A stretch of DNA of 64,000 bases from Membranipora membranacea (lineage: Eukaryota; Bryozoa; Gymnolaemata; Cheilostomatida; Membraniporidae). Under the pieces are notes generated by a model that worked only from the letters and a program-made list of their open reading frames with translations, had not been told where the DNA came from and searched no databases. The position numbers and the translations under genes were made by a program. The DNA lies in contig OU612065.1 of the NCBI GenBank assembly GCA_914767715.1, forward strand, positions 22,568,001-22,632,000. Reading direction: 5' to 3'. Of this stretch, positions 62,733 to 64,000 are shown piece by piece (positions within the stretch are counted from its first letter, which is position 1; each line of letters begins with the position of its first letter).

Positions 62733-63964
62733 GTGCCACCAAAACAGCAGGACTACAATCACAGGTCTACTGCAAAACCTGGGTGTATGGTAATGATGGA
62801 GTGGGTCCCTTCCCTCAGTTTGTTGTATTCTTGTCAATCAACAAAGGGAAACTAACAACTGTTACTGTGGTGGGGGAGTGTCAGTCAGACCAAGGAGTAG
62901 TCCTTGGTCAGACTCTGCCTGATCCCCAGGTTATGAGGTAGACCTGTGCCTTCCTCTAACATCTACTGCCTTGTCACATTGAATGGCTCCTGTGTGAGCT
63001 TTAGTTAGGAGTTGACTTGCTTTAGTAGAAGGGTTTTCATAAACTCTTGATATGGGACCACATTTTTACCCTCCCCTCCTCTCCTTATGATGCATTATTT
63101 ACTATCTTCTAGAAATGAGTATTCAGTATTGGCTGTAAGATTCACATATGTGCAAGTACCAAACTCTAACCTCTCCAGCTGCGAGATATGAAGGGACCTA
63201 TAGGTCAGTCCGGGGACAAACCGCATAGCCTACAGCAGTTAGGCCTGTGTGACCTAAAGCTTGTGTGGGTTTGACCTGGATGTTACAGAAGGCCCATGCA
63301 TCATTGGACATACAGTCTTGTCTTCGCACATCAGACTGGATGAGACGCGCTCATAGGCATAGGCAAATAAGTGTTTGAGCCTGAGGTTGCTAATGTGTTG
63401 GCTTTGATTGGATGGGCTGGGAGGGTACCACTACCAAGTCATTATGGTACTTTCCTGAAAGTACCTTTTGATATGTGAGATTGTGAATAAGGTAGCAATT
63501 TTGTTATGTGAATGGGGTCGAACCAAATGATTAATCAATAAAAAGTATGGAGCCACTTCAATAGATATTTTCAGGAGAGTACCATTTGACCTGGCATTTT
63601 TTCTCCCACTCAGCACAATGAACTTCCTCTCATTTTTCCATCCACAAATCCGAGATAGTACATTGGCTAGCCTGAGGGGATAGCAAGCTGTAATCACTTG
63701 TGCATTGTCAATCGAGACTGTCCAGTGGTCAAGTGCCCCAACAGTCAAGATGTCGATATTTAAACACATTGCCATTGGACTGACATGAAATATGGTATCT
63801 TTACTTCCTCGTGCACATTCTTGATATATTCTTTTGCTGGATATGTTGTCAAAACATCCAGTATTAACCTAAAATACAATGCAAAAGACTGTGAGGGCAG
63901 TCAAATAGCAATCATCGGCCTGCATGCACAAATCAATGAGCTAACTGTTTGCCAAGGTGGACAG
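62733..63964 (+). CDS. partial gene, two phase-matched exons, unidentified
   Basis: Exon A (62733-62937) lies between ttag and gtagac. It reads VYCKTWVYGNDGVGPFPQ, then FVVFLSINKGKLTTVTVVGE, then CQSDQGVVLGQTLPDPQVM. It ends with two spare bases (AG). Exon B (63862-63964) lies between ccag and gtaaat. It begins with the single base needed to complete the codon and reads INLKYNAKDCEGSQIAIIGL, then HAQINELTVCQGGQ. The phase fit and the three cysteines suggest part of an extracellular protein. The start is upstream and not found, and the rest runs off the right edge. No family is recognised. Confidence 0.4.
63388..63674. repeat. degenerate MITE related to 22082-22337
   Basis: gctaatgtgttggctttgat at the left and acattggctagc at the right are inverted and match the ends of the element at 22082-22337. 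Inner sequence (gtactttcctgaaagtacct) also recurs. It lies in the intron between the two exons of the partial gene. Confidence 0.5.
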
Positions 63965-64000
63965 GTAAATCAATCACATGATACACAATGCCTTGACTGC

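Overview
This is animal nuclear DNA. Genes are split by many short, AT-rich introns with GT-AG ends, and the proteins are metazoan: a BMP type I receptor, animal-type mitochondrial glutamate dehydrogenase with the antenna insertion, a glycine cleavage P-protein, fibronectin type III and sushi domains, and a seven-pass receptor of the insect gustatory-receptor superfamily type. Gene density (about six to seven loci in 64 kb), AT-rich spacers and many small inverted-repeat transposons fit a non-insect invertebrate such as a cnidarian, placozoan, sponge or basal deuterostome. I cannot fix the phylum from sequence alone.

Layout. 2.6-5.7 kb (+): a four-exon, 434-residue gustatory-receptor-like protein. 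6.7-12.6 kb (-): a 1156-residue membrane mucin with one sushi domain, a very large Thr-rich exon, a membrane segment and a tail. 14.2-16.7 kb: a decayed tandem copy of the 5' half of that mucin gene with its promoter region. 17.6-25.6 kb (-): a 952-residue receptor-like protein with four FN3 domains. 28.3-38.9 kb (+): glycine dehydrogenase (GLDC), 20 exons, complete. 40.6-42.7 kb (+): a short TEDC2-like centriole protein gene with uncertain ends. 43.3-49.6 kb (-): glutamate dehydrogenase, 9 exons, complete. 50.0-58.1 kb (+): BMP type I receptor, 11 exons, complete. 60.4-60.7 kb (-): a reverse transcriptase fragment. 62.7-64 kb (+): two phase-matched exons of an unidentified gene that leaves the window.

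I rebuilt each gene from exon edges and checked that every junction keeps phase. Total coding lengths are multiples of three and close to family norms (GLDC 1025 aa, GDH 538 aa, BMP receptor 517 aa). GLUD and the BMP receptor start head to head, 417 bp apart. The mucin and FN3 genes lie on the same strand and are both single-pass, Thr/Pro-rich surface proteins. GLDC and GLUD are both mitochondrial amino-acid catabolism enzymes but have no visible shared control.

The points most worth following are the gustatory-receptor-like gene with three phase-0 introns at its 3' end, a 52-bp element kept almost unchanged upstream of both mucin copies, and a 47-bp transposon whose target duplication copied a GLDC splice donor.
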